A stretch of 64,000 nucleotides of DNA from Struthio camelus (GCF_040807025.1 NC_090946.1:5560001-5624000); one strand, 5' to 3'; counted from the first letter of the stretch, positions 11,701 through 24,700 are shown. The notes: a model not told the origin generated them from the sequence alone. Program-made: numbers and translations.

Positions 11701-14700
11701 CAGGTGGCGCTGAACCCCTGCGGCTGGTGGACGGGGAGAGCCGCTGCGACGGGCGCCTGGAGATGGCCCTGGGCGACGCCTGGGGCCCGGTGCTGGCCGA
11801 GCGGTGGGACGCGAGCGGCGCCACCGTGGTGTGCCGGCAGCTGCGGTGCGGCGCGGCGGAGCAGGCCTACGCCGCCCCGCTGCTGGGACCAGCGTCGAGC
11901 CGCGTGGGGCTGAGCGGGCTCCGGTGCGCAGGCACGGAGGCTCGCCTGGCCCACTGCAACGCCACGGCCGCCACGGCTGCGCCGGCGGGCCGCGCCCACC
12001 AAGCGGCCGTTGTCTGCTCGGGTGAGTGTGCCGGGAAGGGCCCCGGGGCCCTGGGGCACCGCCCGCACCAAAGGGGCTGCCCCAAGCCGGGCTGTCTCCC
12101 GCTGCAGGCAGCCGGCGCCTACGGCTGGCGAGCGGCCCCGGCCGCTGCGCCGGCAGAGTGGAGCTCTACGTCCGGGGCGCCTGGAGCAGCGTCTGCCAGG
12201 ACTCGTGGCACCTGTCCGACGCCGCCGTCGTCTGCCGCCACTTGGGCTGCGGCCAGGCCCTGGCAGCGCCCGCCTCGGCCCGCTACGGCCGCGGCTCGGG
12301 GCCGCTGTGGCTGGGCGCTGGTGGCTGCTCCGGGGCCGAGGCCACGCTCTGGCACTGCCCGGCCCCGGCCCCGGCCCCGGCCCCGGCTCCGGCCCCAGGG
12401 CAGCGCGGGTGCAAGCAGGGCGCTGGCGCAGCAGCCGTCTGCTCAGGTCAGCACCGCCCTCCACCGGGGCCGGCGCCAGCGGCACTCTGGCAGCGGCCGT
12501 GGGGCCAGCCCTCCCCACTCGCCTCCCTGCCCACCTCCCAACACCCTGGGCACTGCCGGCGGGCAACGCGGCGCCTCGGCCCCGCCGACGTGGGCTCCTC
12601 TCGCTGCCTGGGGGAAGCGCTCGGGCTGGCGGGGCTGTGTGCCCGACGCCAGCTGAGCTGCCACCTCCGTGCTTGCCCCTTGCAGAGCTCACAGCCCTGC
12701 GGCTGGTGGGCGGCAGCGGCTGCGCCGGGCGCCTGCAGGTCTTCTACAACGGGACGTGGGGCAGCGTGTGCGCCAACGGCACCAGCCGCGCCACAGCCGC
12801 CGTGGTGTGCCGGCAGCTGGGCTGCGGGGCCGGGGGCAGCCTGGCGGCCGTCCCCGCAACCCCCCAGGCCGGGGGCCCCGCCTGGCTGGCCTGGGTGCAG
12901 TGCGGCGAGGGGGCCGACTCCCTCTGGCGCTGCCCCTCCGCCCCCTGGCACCCGCACCACTGCCGCTCCCCCGGGGACACCCACATCACGTGCCACGGGC
13001 AGCCTCCAGCCAACAGCGCGACTCCCACGCCAGCCCCCACCACCGCCTGCCCCGCCGGCACAGCCTGCACAGGTAGCTCTGCCCGCCCAGGCCAGCACCG
13101 TGGCCCCACGCACCCTCCCGCTCTGGCCGCTGCAGCCCAGGGCAAGGCCAGCACCTCTGGCAAGGACAGGCCTGCTGCTGGCCTGCTGCCACCCCTCCGC
13201 CCAACACAGGGCTTGACCCCAGGCCAAAGGGTGCCCTCCTTGGCCTCCCTGTCCCGGCAGCCACTCCCCTGCATCCCCCCCAGGCATCCACTCCTCCTCT
13301 GGACAATGCAGCATGCCAGAGGCTCCACGGCCTCCCTCCACCTCCACCGCCTTTCCATGTCCTCACAGGTGCCCCCAGGAACCCCCCAACACCTGCTGGG
13401 GCCATGCCACTGACCACCGTCCTCTGCATTGTCCTGGGGACCCTTCTGTGCCTGGCCCTGGGGGCCCTTGCTGTGCAGGCATGGCGCTCCATGGCTCAGC
13501 GCACAGGTGAGTCCCACCGGGGGTCTCTGCGGCTGAAGCTACCAGGACGAGGGGTCCCGGCAGAGCCAGAGAGGCCTGGGGGCTGCTTATGTCTCCTGGC
13601 ACTGCCCGGCCCAGCTGCACAGGCTGGGACAGGCACAGCAGAGCAGGCCAGAAGGCCAGTGCAGAGCTAGGGCAGGACCCGGCACAACATGGGCACCACG
13701 CAGGGGCACCGCAGCCACTCCGACGATAGGGCAAAACCCATATGGGGCTGGGCCACAGGGTTATCGCGGGGAGAGCTGGTGACCTCCAGCATCCCACGCG
13801 CTGCACCCACGGCCTCGGGTTATCACTGCCCTTCATTTCCAGGCCCCCGCAGAGCTGCAGATACACTCTCAGAGGCAGAGGCCGTCTATGAGGAGCTCGA
13901 CTACACCCTGACACCCGAGTACCAGCAGGTCCCCAGTGGCTCAGGTGTGTGCACCCTGGGCCTGACAGCCAGTGGCGCGTCGAGGCCCCCACGCAACCAG
14001 CTCAGCAGCCCGGCAGGGAGCCTGCCCACGTGCTGGCCACAGGGAGGGAGCTGCAGCAAGGGGGCCTCTCCTGGCCAGCGGCAGTCCTCGCTCTGCCAAG
14101 AGGACATCCTGTCCCCACTGCTGGCCAGGCCATGGGGCCACACACCCTGCCCTAACACCCCTTCTCCAGCCTCACCATCGCAGGGCTCAGGGACCAAGCT
14201 GCCCTATTACACCCAGCACAGCATGGAGGACAGCAACCCCGGGACTGCCGCAGGTACAGGGCCGGGGTGCAGGACCAGGCTGCCACGCACCCACAGGGGC
14301 AGCCCTCACACCGCAGCTGGTACCGGCACACACCTCATGCGGTGGGCAGGGCAGCACCTCCCCTTGGTCCTTTGCTGGGCCGCCTCTTGGAGTTGGGGGC
14401 CGAGTGTCAGGGCTGCTGGCTCCAGCTGAGAGCTGGCGGCCTCACAGAGCAGGCCCCAACGTGGGCATCCCCGGCACCATGGCCGATGGGGGCTGGCATC
14501 ACTGGAGCCCGGGCTTGGCCTCGCTTTCACTCTCTGCTGTCTGATGCAGACGTCCCTGGCCTGACCAGGCACGAACCCCCGGATGGGTACGATGATGCCT
14601 CCACCGTGCTGGAGCCAGGAGAGGCCGCTGCTCCGGGGTCAAGTGACGGAGGTGTGTGCAAGGCTGCGGCACTGGGAGGTAAGAGGTATCGGAGATGGCA

Positions 14701-14993
14701 TGGGCAGCGCTGCCGTGACAGAGGCCGTACTGTCCCTTTGGCAGAGCCAGCTCCCCTGCACTTTGCCGGGGAGATGGGCAGCACGGGGGCATGGAGGAAG
14801 CCCTGGCCGGGGCCTGGCATCCGGGGCACGAAGCAGCACCTGCCAGGCACTGGCCTTGCTGTCCACAGCGGGGAGACAGCCCTCCCTCAGCCCCCTAGAG
14901 CCGCCCGCAACCGCCACAGACGCCCTGGCCTCAACACACAGTGACATGGGCTACGACGACGTTGGCATTGGTAGTCCCAGGACGTCTCTCTGA
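8773..14993 (+). CDS. WC1/CD163L1-like SRCR transmembrane receptor, copy 1 (intact)
   Basis: Exons by eye: 8773-8839 (signal peptide, LGLLLCMQLC core), seven single-exon SRCR domains (9388-9708, 9883-10197, 10341-10649, 10899-11213, 11704-12021, 12108-12446, 12686-13072), 13369-13506 (membrane helix MPLTTVLCIVLGTLLCLALG), and tail exons 13843-13944, 14191-14253, 14550-14678, 14869-14993. All introns are phase 1 with GT/AG ends, giving 975 residues. Domains 1, 3, 4, 6 and 7 have eight cysteines (group B); domains 2 and 5 lack the C2/C7 pair. Domain 7 ends in a Pro/Thr linker. The tail has VYEELDY, GYDDAST and C-terminal GYDDVGIG, resembling the WC1 tail that signals in gamma-delta T cells. Orthology is not settled; CD163, CD163L1 or SCART relatives are possible. 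The tail exon joins and the SRCR5 acceptor are the least certain parts. Confidence 0.85.
12358..12396 (+). repeat. CCCCGG-type coding repeat in SRCR domain 6
   Basis: A run of GCCCCG units codes for alternating Pro-Ala between C6 and C7 of domain 6. Copy 1 has six more residues (18 bases) here than copy 2 (22,341-22,364). It is an in-frame, length-variable microsatellite inside an extracellular loop. Confidence 0.85.
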
Positions 14994-15558
14994 GGACAGC
15001 AAGGCTGCCCCACAGCAGTCCCTGAGGACACGTGCGACACAGTAGGGCTCTGTCCCTGTGGAGCCACAGCCTGGCCATGGTGGGGATCATCCACTCAATG
15101 TACAGCCCGCTGGGGCCTGCCGAGGACTGCGGACACAGTGGGGAACTGCCTCCAGCCTCCCTCCCACGCAGCCCTTCAGCACTACCTGAGTTTCTGTACA
15201 CTTCCCCTGGGACTGTCTCGCTTTGCGATTAAAAGCCCACAAGTGCTTGGAGGCTCGGCTCCAGGGCCAGTGCTCTTCTGCGAGAGCCCTCAGTCAATTG
15301 CTGCTCTGCGCCTGGTCCCTGGTGTCTGTACGCAGTGGGAAAGTGCCCCCGCTTGGGCACAGCGGCTGTTGGTTGTGCTGCATCTGGGAAAAGTGTGCCC
15401 GCGTGGGAGGTGAGCTTCCCCTGGGAGAGAGAAGGATGCCCAGCAGCTGTGAAGCGACTGTGGGCAGGCACTTGCCACCCTCGCCCCTGCCCTGGCAGAG
15501 GGCTCTGGCATGTGGGATGGAGGGAAAGTGCTGGGGTGGCGTCAGGTGCTGGCCACTG
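14994..15558 (+). other. 3' untranslated region and tail of SRCR copy 1
   Basis: Follows the TGA at 14,991-14,993. An ATTAAA poly(A) signal is at 15,228-15,233, about 235 bases after the stop. The remainder up to the CR1 at 15,559 is the conserved unit tail and shows no gene. Confidence 0.7.
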
Positions 15559-17520
15559 CATCACAGAATCCCAGAGCAGATGAGGTTGGCAATGACCTCT
15601 GGTGATCATTGAGTCCAACTCCCCCTGCTCAAGCAGCGCCACCTCCAGCCCATTGCCCACGACCCTCTCCACACACTGCTGCAATATCTCCAAGCAGGGA
15701 CACACACTCACACAACCTTTCTGGGAAAACTGCTCCAGGGCTCCCGCACCCCCACAGGAAACAAGTTTCTCCCCCTCTCCAGACAGAACTTCCTCCCTTT
15801 CAGTTTGTGCCCATTGCCTCGCCTCCTCTCAGTGGGCCCCTCTGACAAGAGTCTGGCCCCATCCTCTTCACACCTTCCCTTCCGATATTCATACCCACCT
15901 ATAAGATCCCCCCTCACTCTTCTCTTCTCCACACTGTACAGCCCCACCTCTCTCAGCCTTTCCTCCTATGACAGATGCTCCTGTCCCTTCAGCATCTTGC
16001 TAGCCCTTCCTTGGACTTGCTCCAGCAGCTCCACGTCTCTCTTGTATTGGGCAGCCCAGAACTGCACACAGCAGCCCACACGGGGCCTCCCCAGGCAAGA
16101 GCTGAGGGCAAGGATCACCTCCCTCGACCTCCGGCCAACACTGCCTAATGCAGCCCCGCACACTGTTGGCCTTCTTGGCCATCGGGCCACAGTGCTGGCT
16201 CAAGGTCTGCTTGTTCTCCACCAGGCCTCCCTGCTCCTTCTCTGCACACCTGCTTCCCACCACCTCAGCCCCCAGCCTCCACTGGTGCCGGGCGTTATTC
16301 CTCCTGGGCTGCAGGCCTCTGCACTTCCCTTCACTCAACTTCAAGATGCTCCCCTCTGCCCATCGTTCCACCCTGGCCAGCTCCCGCAGAATGGCACCTC
16401 TGCCCTCTGGCCTAGCAGCCACTCCTCCCACCTTTGGCTCATCAGCAAACTTGCTGCCAGCGCCCTCTCTCCCTTCCTCCAAGTCACTGAGCAATAACTT
16501 GAACTGTACTGCACCCACTCTTCACCCCTGGGGCACACCGCGAGGGGATACACGCTGATCCACCTCAACTCTGTCCCGCTCTGCACAACCCTCTGAGCTC
16601 TGCCATACAGCCAGCTTTCAAGACACCACCCTCTCTGCTCCTCTCACCCACACTTCCTCAGCTTCCCTATGAGGATGTGAGGCGAGACAGGGTCCAAAGC
16701 CTTTCGCTAGTCAAGGGACACAGCATCCACTGCTCTCTCCTCATCTACCCAGCCTGGCGTCTCATCACAGAACGCTCTCCGGTTGCTTAAGCAGGATTTC
16801 TCCCCCATTCACTCCATGCTCACTGCTCTGGATCACTTCCTTAGCTGCCAAATGCTTGGAAATGGTGTCCAGGATGAGCTGCTCCATCACCTTTCCAGGC
16901 CTCGAGGTGAGGTTGCCCGACCTGCAGTTCCCTGCACCCCGCTTCTTGCCCAGTGGGAAGACTCACTCCAGTCCGACATTTGCTTTCTTCCAGGCCTCAG
17001 GCACCTTCCGTGATCGCTAAGCCCATCCTCCTCCAGCAAGGCCAAGTCTGCCTTTCGCCAGGCTTTCTCCCTGCTCTCCAGCACCCGGGAGTCCCGAGGT
17101 AAAGACCACTCTTGCCAGTAAAGACTGCACCAAAGGCCGCACTCAGCCTCTCTGCCTTTTCTGTCTCCTTTGGCACCACCACCCTTGCCCCGTTCACCAG
17201 CAGGCCCACCGTTTCCCTACTCCTCCTTTTGTCACCCAGCTATTTTAAGAAGCCCTCCGTGTTGTCCTTCACATCCGTCGCCACATTAAAGTCCCAGTGG
17301 GCCTTGGCCTTCCAAGACCCACCCCTGCCTCCTTGCACAACCTCCCTTTCTTCCTCCCAGGTTGCCTCAAGCTGCCTCCACACCAGCCCTTCTTCACGTT
17401 TGGCGAGTTCTCCCAAGCAAAGCCAAGCTGGGAAACTGACGTCGTGTGGCATTGCAGTGCTGGAAGAGTGGTTCCAGTGATGAGCAGCTCCTACCACATC
17501 TGGCTTCATTTGCAACTGGC
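15559..17520 (-). mobile_element. CR1 LINE remnant at the left edge of unit 2
   Basis: Antisense CR1 whose 3' end (CATCACAGAATCCCAGAGC) joins the gene tail directly after GCTGGCCACTG, without the 600 bp spacer seen in unit 1. Minus-strand fragments of ORF2 are recognisable (for example EERRGAAG and SREVILALSSCLGRPRVG around 15,990-16,130). It is decayed and 5'-truncated; the 5' limit is approximate. It matches the unit 1 copy closely from about 16,080 on and the unit 3 copy along its whole length. Confidence 0.85.
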
Positions 17521-18771
17521 TTTGCTTCTTGTTGGCTTACAGTACAAACAGCAGTACAGAGCACACGTGGTGAGGGAGCTCCTTCGGCCTCTCTCCATCC
17601 TCATGCACTACTGAACCCTCCTCTCCTGCCTCAGCCCTTTCCCAAAGTGCAGCGGCCCAGGAGCGGCCGTGTTGGCAAAGCTCATCCTCACTTCCTCCTC
17701 CTCTACAGGCCCTTTTCCACTGGAGCTCAGTCCGCCTTAGCCACACCACCCTCTGGAGAGGCTATCCCCAGACCTGCTGCAGCAGTCCCCTTCACCCGCA
17801 CGGTCAAGGGCACTGCCACCACTCTCCCGTGACCCTCACCTTTGTCCCCAGAGCTCCCGGCTTGCTCTCAATTTGCTCCACCTCTCCCTGGCAGCCTCAC
17901 CCCAAAGAGGTACCCATACGCAAAAGCAGAACATTATCTCTGTCAGAAATGCAGCTGGCTGAGCAGAAGCAACTGGCAAGATGCTGCCTGATGACAGGAT
18001 CCCACAGACACGTGTGCTGGGGCAGGAGCGCAGCGGCTCCACCTCATGCTGCCCCACATCGGTAAGTGGGCTGCCACAGCCACTTCCAGGCGGGGGCTGG
18101 TGTGCAGTGGGCTGGGAGCCACCTCCTTCCTGGCTCCGTGCTGCGTGGGGCGAGCACGGCTCCTGCGGGGGCTCGTGGGTTGCAGGCCACACACCTGCAA
18201 GCAGCACAGGCGGTTTCTAGCCTAGAGGCAGCCCCAGGGCCTGTCCTGTGTGGAGGGCCACAGAGCCAAGGTCCCTCAGGATTTCCCCCTCACTGGTGCC
18301 AGAGGACAGACCTACAGCACAAAGGAGCCTGCAGCACATGCTGTCCCCCAGCAGAGCAGGGTCCCTGTCGACACAGGGCTCTTGCCGGCCTCCTCAGTAC
18401 AGCAGGGCCAGACCCAGCCCCATGCGGGCACAGCCATGGAAGGGCCCGCACGCCCTGCACAGGCACCTAGGTGGGGAGCCCTGCTCAGGGACAGCAGGCT
18501 GGGCAAGGCGCGCATGATGCCAGAAGCAGTGCCAATCCGCATATATGGGCATGTACGGGGATGGGGAAGGTTATTGGAGGCTGGGGCTCCGTCAGATGGG
18601 AGATAACCCTCCTGATAACGCCTCAAAAGGTGCCTGCTGCGTTGATTGGCTCCCCTGGCAGCGGGGCCTGTACCTCTGCCTATATATTGCCCTCCCCCTG
18701 CAGGGGGCTTGTGGTGGCCTGGGAGGCAAGCAGGAGCTGGGGGCTGCACTGCAGGAGAGGAGGTGAGCGGG
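17521..18771 (+). promoter_or_regulatory. Upstream region and promoter of SRCR copy 2
   Basis: Near-identical to 7,552-8,772. The GATA pair is at 18,601-18,606 and 18,613-18,618, GATTGG at 18,644-18,649 and TATATAT at 18,681-18,687. Nothing else is recognised in the 1.2 kb. Confidence 0.6.
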
Positions 18772-21700
18772 ATGGCCACCACCAGCCAGCTGCCCACCAG
18801 GGCACTGGGGCTGCTCCTGTGCATGCAGCTGTGCAGGGGTGAGTGCCTGCGCGTTCTCTGGGGCTGGGGTCGCCTGCCCTCATGCCCAGAGTGGGAGGCA
18901 GCCCTGGGGCTCGGGTGGTGACCATGGGCTCAGTTGGGTCACCACAGGGTTGCGCGTGGCCTGTTCAGACAGGCTTGCTCGTGAGACTGGTGGAGTCATC
19001 TCACTAGGGCAGCCTTTGAGGGCTCACAGAGCCTGGGCTGTGCTTGGGACAGGTCTTCTGCCGATGGAGCCAAATGCTGGGCCCATGTGGCGGGATACAT
19101 TCCCTGCCCTGTCCCCCTTGCATTGGGTGCCAGGTGTTGAAGGGCTGGGTATGGCCCTGCCTTTCTTCAAAGTGGGTGTCCTGCAGTGCCCAGGGCTTTT
19201 CCACCCACACGGCTATCCCTCGTGCCAAGGGGTGGGCTCGGAGCAGGGAGTGGAGACGGGAGAGCAAGGGACAGCCGTGGGACACAGCCACCTGGGACAG
19301 GTGGACAGGGCAGGTTGTGATGGGCCCACGGGGTGCAACAATGGAGCTCAGTGCCCTCCTTTCTGCTCCCGCATGGGCACCCACAGGCACCGGGGAGCTG
19401 CGGCTGGTGGACGGAGGCAGCCGCTGCGAGGGCCGCGTGGAGGTGAAGCACGAGGGCCAGTGGGGCACTGTGTGCAGCTACGACTTCACCTGGGTTGTCC
19501 GCGGGGCCTCCGTGGTCTGCAGGCAGCTGGGATGTGGCACTGTGGCAAGGACCTCCCCGTACACGCCGTTTGGGGCCGGGACCGGCCGGATTTGGCTGCA
19601 ACCCTTCTTCTGCAGTGGCACTGAGCCAGCACTCCACAACTGCCCACACTTTGGCTGGGGCCAGCACTACTGCAACCATGACACAGACATTGGGGTGACG
19701 TGCTCAGGTGTGGGATTGGGTGACTGTGCTGGGATACAGCCCCTTGGCTGTGCCGGGCCGGGAGAGGGCATGGTTCTGCCAAGGGCCTCCCCTCTGGGGC
19801 CTCCCCAGGCAGAGATGGGGGGAGGGAGTGGGGCCGGGGCGCAGCACCCTCATGGCCTGCCTGCCCACATCTCTGATGCAGATGCCGTGGAGCTGAGGCT
19901 GGTGAACGAGGGCAGGCTGGAGGTGAAGCTGCGGGGCCAGTGGGGAGCAGTGGCAGACAGCGCCTGGGACATGGAGGACGCTGAGGTGGTGTGTCAGCAG
20001 CTGGGCTGTGGCTCAGCCCAAAGTGCCCCTGGCGTGACCCGCTTTGGGGAAGGGTCTGGACCAATTCATCTTGTATGGCCTGACTGTCGTGGTGACGAGT
20101 CTGCCCTCTGGGACTGCACAATCCCGGGATGGGGGCCGTACAATGTCACCCATGGCTGGGATGTTGGTGTGGTCTGTCAAGATAAGACCTCTGTGGCGGC
20201 TCCGTACAGCCTTGCACCTGGGTCCAGTGGTGGCAGCAGTAAGGCTCTTGGGCAGCCCCGTCACAACCCTCCCAGTGGATCTCGAGGGATCCCCAAGAGA
20301 CCCCAGGCTCTCTGCCCCAACAGGATTTGTGCGGCTGGTCGGCGGGGACGGCGCCTGCTCGGGCCGCGTGGAGGTGAGGCAGGGCCGTGCCTGGGCCACC
20401 CTCTGCGAGGGCCATGTGGACCTCAACACCGCCCACATCATCTGCAAGGAGCTGGGGTGCGGAGCAGCTCTGGCCGTCACCGGGGCGGCGCGCTTTGGGG
20501 CAGGAGCCGGGCCCATCTGGGACAGGGGCTTCGAGTGTGCAGGCAACGAATCCCTCCTGTCCACCTGCGCCCGACGACTGCCCCACGGCCAGCGCTGCAA
20601 CCACACCAGCGACGCCGGCGTCGTCTGCTCCCGTAAGAGCACGCGGTGAGGGGCAGAGGCTGCAGATGGGGGGTGCAGGGAGATGGGAAGTGGGCACAGG
20701 GTGGTCCTGGGCAGGGATGGGCGGAGAGGCTGCGGGCTGCCTTGTGGCAGCCCCCAGGGTGCCGGCAGGCAGAGGGGTCGGGGCAGGCAGAGGGCTGCCG
20801 TGCCTGCATGACCCCACCGTCCTATGGGGACAGCGCTCGGCACCGGGGCCCGTCGCCTCCAGCGCCCTTTCTCCATCGCAGCCTACACAGGCTTCAGGCT
20901 GGCCAACGGCAGCACGGCGTGCGCAGGGCGAGTGGAGGTGGAGGCGCGGGGCACCTGGGGTGCCCTCTGCGACGCCGGCTGGGACGAGCCCGACGCCCAC
21001 GTGCTCTGCCACCACCTTGGCTGTGGCTTTGCCACCTCTGTGCCCCGCGGAGGGTCTTTTGGGGCAGGCACCGGCCCCGTGTGGCGCGACACCTTTCACT
21101 GCAGCGGCAGCGAGTCCCACCTGGCAGAGTGCCCTGCCACGGCGCTGGGCATCCCCGCCTGCTCGCCAGGCCACACTGCCGCCGTCCAGTGCTCAGGTGC
21201 GTGTGGGGCGGGCAGCAGCGGCCACGAGGGCCTCCTGGCGGGCAGGGCACCGGGCACCCCAACACTGCGGGGTCCCACTCCCTGGGTTGCCACTGCCACC
21301 AGGAGCTGTGGGGCGCAGGGCGCGTCTCGGGCAGCACGGCCATTTCAGGCCAAGGGGAGGGCTGAGGCAGGTGCAGAGCAGGAGGGAGCCCGCCTAGAGG
21401 AGGGCAGTGGCGCCGGGCTGTCCCCCTCCGTGCCGGGGGCTCCGCGGCCCCCCCGGTGCTGCCATCTGCCCCGGTGCTGCTGCAGCCACGCCAGGGAGGG
21501 ATGTGGCGGGCGCTCTCTGCTCTGCCCCACCGCCCCGGCCCCGCTGGCAGCCCTCGGAGGGCTCGCCGGCCATCGACGCCGCCTCTGGGCTGGCGGGGCC
21601 GGGGGCGGGCGGGGCCCTGCGGGCAGGCCCAGCCCCCAGCGCTCCCCGCAGCCCCCTCAGGACATGTGCCCTCTCGGAGGGACCAGGTGGCGCTGAACCC

Positions 21701-24700
21701 CTGCGGCTGGTGGACGGGGAGAGCCGCTGCGACGGGCGCCTGGAGATGGCCCTGGGCGACGCCTGGGGCCCGGTGCTGGCCGAGCGGTGGGACGCGAGCG
21801 GCGCCACCGTGGTGTGCCGGCAGCTGCGGTGCGGCGCGGCGGAGCAGGCCTACGCCGCCCCGCTGCTGGGACCAGCGTCGAGCCGCGTGGGGCTGAGCGG
21901 GCTCCGGTGCGCAGGCACGGAGGCTCGCCTGGCCCACTGCAACGCCACGGCCGCCACGGCTGCGCCGGCGGGCCGCGCCCACCAAGCGGCCGTTGTCTGC
22001 TCGGGTGAGTGTGCCGGGAAGGGCCCCGGGGCCCTGGGGCACCGCCCGCACCAAAGGGGCTGCCCCAAGCCGGGCTGTCTCCCGCTGCAGGCAGCCGGCG
22101 CCTACGGCTGGCGAGCGGCCCCGGCCGCTGCGCCGGCAGAGTGGAGCTCTACGTCCGGGGCGCCTGGAGCAGCGTCTGCCAGGACTCGTGGCACCTGTCC
22201 GACGCCGCCGTCGTCTGCCGCCACTTGGGCTGCGGCCAGGCCCTGGCAGCGCCCGCCTCGGCCCGCTACGGCCGCGGCTCGGGGCCGCTGTGGCTGGGCG
22301 CTGGTGGCTGCTCCGGGGCCGAGGCCACGCTCTGGCACTGCCCGGCCCCGGCCCCGGCCCCGGGGCAGCGCGGGTGCAAGCAGGGCGCCGGCGCAGCAGC
22401 CGTCTGCTCAGGTCAGCACCGCCCTCCACCGGGGCCGGCGCCAGCGGCACTCTGGCAGCGGCCGTGGGGCCAGCCCTCCCCACTCGCCTCCTTGCCCACC
22501 TCCCAACACCCTGGGCACTGCCGGCGGGCAACGCGGCGCCTCGGCCCCGCCGACGTGGGCTCCTCTCGCTGCCTGGGGGAAGCGCTCGGGCTGGCGGGGC
22601 TGTGTGCCCGACGCCAGCTGAGCTGCCACCTCCGTGCTTGCCCCTTGCAGAGCTCACAGCCCTGCGGCTGGTGGGCGGCAGCGGCTGCGCCGGGCGCCTG
22701 CAGGTCTTCTACAACGGGACGTGGGGCAGCGTGTGCGCCAACGGCACCAGCCGCGCCACAGCCGCCGTGGTGTGCCGGCAGCTGGGCTGCGGGGCCGGGG
22801 GCAGCCTGGCGGCCGTCCCCGCAACCCCCCAGGCCGGGGGCCCCGCCTGGCTGGCCTGGGTGCAGTGCGGCGAGGGGGCCGACTCCCTCTGGCGCTGCCC
22901 CTCCGCCCCCTGGCACCCGCACCACTGCCGCTCCCCCGGGGACACCCACATCACGTGCCACGGGCAGCCTCCAGCCAACAGCGCGACTCCCACGCCAGCC
23001 CCCACCACCGCCTGCCCCGCCGGCGCAGCCTGCACAGGTAGCTCTGCCCGCCCAGGCCAGCACCGTGGCCCCACGCACCCTCCCGCTCTGGCCGCTGCAG
23101 CCCAGGGCAAGGCCAGCACCTCTGGCAAGGACAGGCCTGCTGCTGGCCTGCTGCCACCCCTCCGCCCAACACAGGGCTTGACCCCAGGCCAAAGGGTGCC
23201 CTCCTTGGCCTCCCTGTCCCGGCAGCCACTCCCCTGCATCCCCCCAGGCATCCACTCCTCCTCTGGACAATGCAGCATGCCAGAGGCTCCACGGCCTCCC
23301 TCCACCTCCACCGCCTTTCCATGTCCTCACAGGTGCCCCCAGGAACCCCACAACACCTGCTGGGGCCATGCCGCTGACCACCGTCCTCTGCATCGTCCTG
23401 GGGACCCTTCTGTGCCTGGCCCTGGGGGCCCTCGCCGTGCAGGCATGGCGCTCCATGGCTCGGCGCACAGGTGAGTCCCACCGGGGGTCTCTGCGGCTGA
23501 AGCTACCAGGACGAGGGGTCCCGGCAGAGCCAGAGAGGCCTGGGGGCTGCTTATGTCTCCTGGCACTGCCCAACCCAGCTGCACACGGTGGGGACAGGCA
23601 CAGCAGAGCAGGCCAGAAGGCCAGTGCAGAGCTAGGGCAGGACCCGGCACAACATGGGCACCACGCAGGGGCACCACAGCCACTCCGACGACAGGGCAAA
23701 ACCCCTATGGGGCTGGGCCACAGGGTTATCGCGGGGAGAGCTGGTGACCTCCAGCATCCCACGTGCTGCACCCACGGCCTCGGGTTATCACTGCCCTTCA
23801 TTTCCAGGCCCCCGCAGAGCTGCAGATACACTCTCAGAGGCAGAGGCCGTCTATGAGGAGCTCGACTACACCCTGACACCCGAGTACCAGCAGGTCCCCA
23901 GTGGCTCAGGTGTGTGCACCCTGGGCCTGACAGCCAGTGGCGCGTTGAGGCCCCCATACAACCAGCTCAGCAGCCCGGCAGGGAGCCTGCCCACGTGCTG
24001 GCCACAGGGAGGGAGCTGCAGCAAGGGGGCCTCTCCTGGCCAGCGGCAGTCCTCGCTCTGCCAAGAGGACATCCTGTCCCCGCTGCTGGCCAGGCCATGG
24101 GGCCACACACCCTGCCCTAACACCCCTTCTCCAGCCTCACCATCACAGGGCTCAGGGACCAAGCTGCCCTATTACACCCAGCACAGCATGGAGGACAGCA
24201 ACCCCAGGACTGCCGCAGGTACAGGGCCGGGGTGCAGGACCAGGCTGCCACGCACCCACAGGGGCAGCCCTCACACCGCAGCTGGTACCGGCACACACCT
24301 CATGCGGTGGGCAGGGCAGCACCTCCCCTTGGTCCTTTGCTGGGCCGCCTCTTGGAGTTGGGGGCCGAGTGTCAGGGCTGCTGGCTCCAGCCGAGAGCTG
24401 GCGGCCTCACAGAGCAGGCCCCAACGTGGGCATCCCCGGCACCGTGGCCGATGGGGGCTGGCGTCACTGGAGCCCGGGCTTGGCCTCGCTTTCACTCTCT
24501 GCTGTCTGATGCAGACGTCCCTGGCCTGACCAGGCACGAACCCCCGGATGGGTACGATGATGCCTCCACCGTGCTGGAGCCAGGAGAGGCCGCTGCTCCG
24601 GGGTCAAGTGATGGAGGTGTGTGCAAGGCTGCGGCACTGGGAGGTAAGAGGTATCGGAGATGGCATGGGCAGCGCTGCCGTGACAGAGGCCGTACTGTCC

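Noticed and set aside
10911-12692. 593-codon open frame on the minus strand, and its twin at 20,894-22,657
   Set aside because: It is antisense to SRCR exons 4-6 and their introns in CpG- and GC-rich DNA, where stops are rare. It has no domain and follows the coding strand's repeats.
13285-13368. Possible extra linker exon before the SRCR membrane helix in copy 1
   Set aside because: It has an acceptor (CCCCCCCAG), but its end coincides with the acceptor of the helix exon and its phase does not fit. Left out of the model.
22413-23957. 514-codon minus-strand frame
   Set aside because: A compositional shadow of SRCR domain 7 and the tail exons of copy 2.
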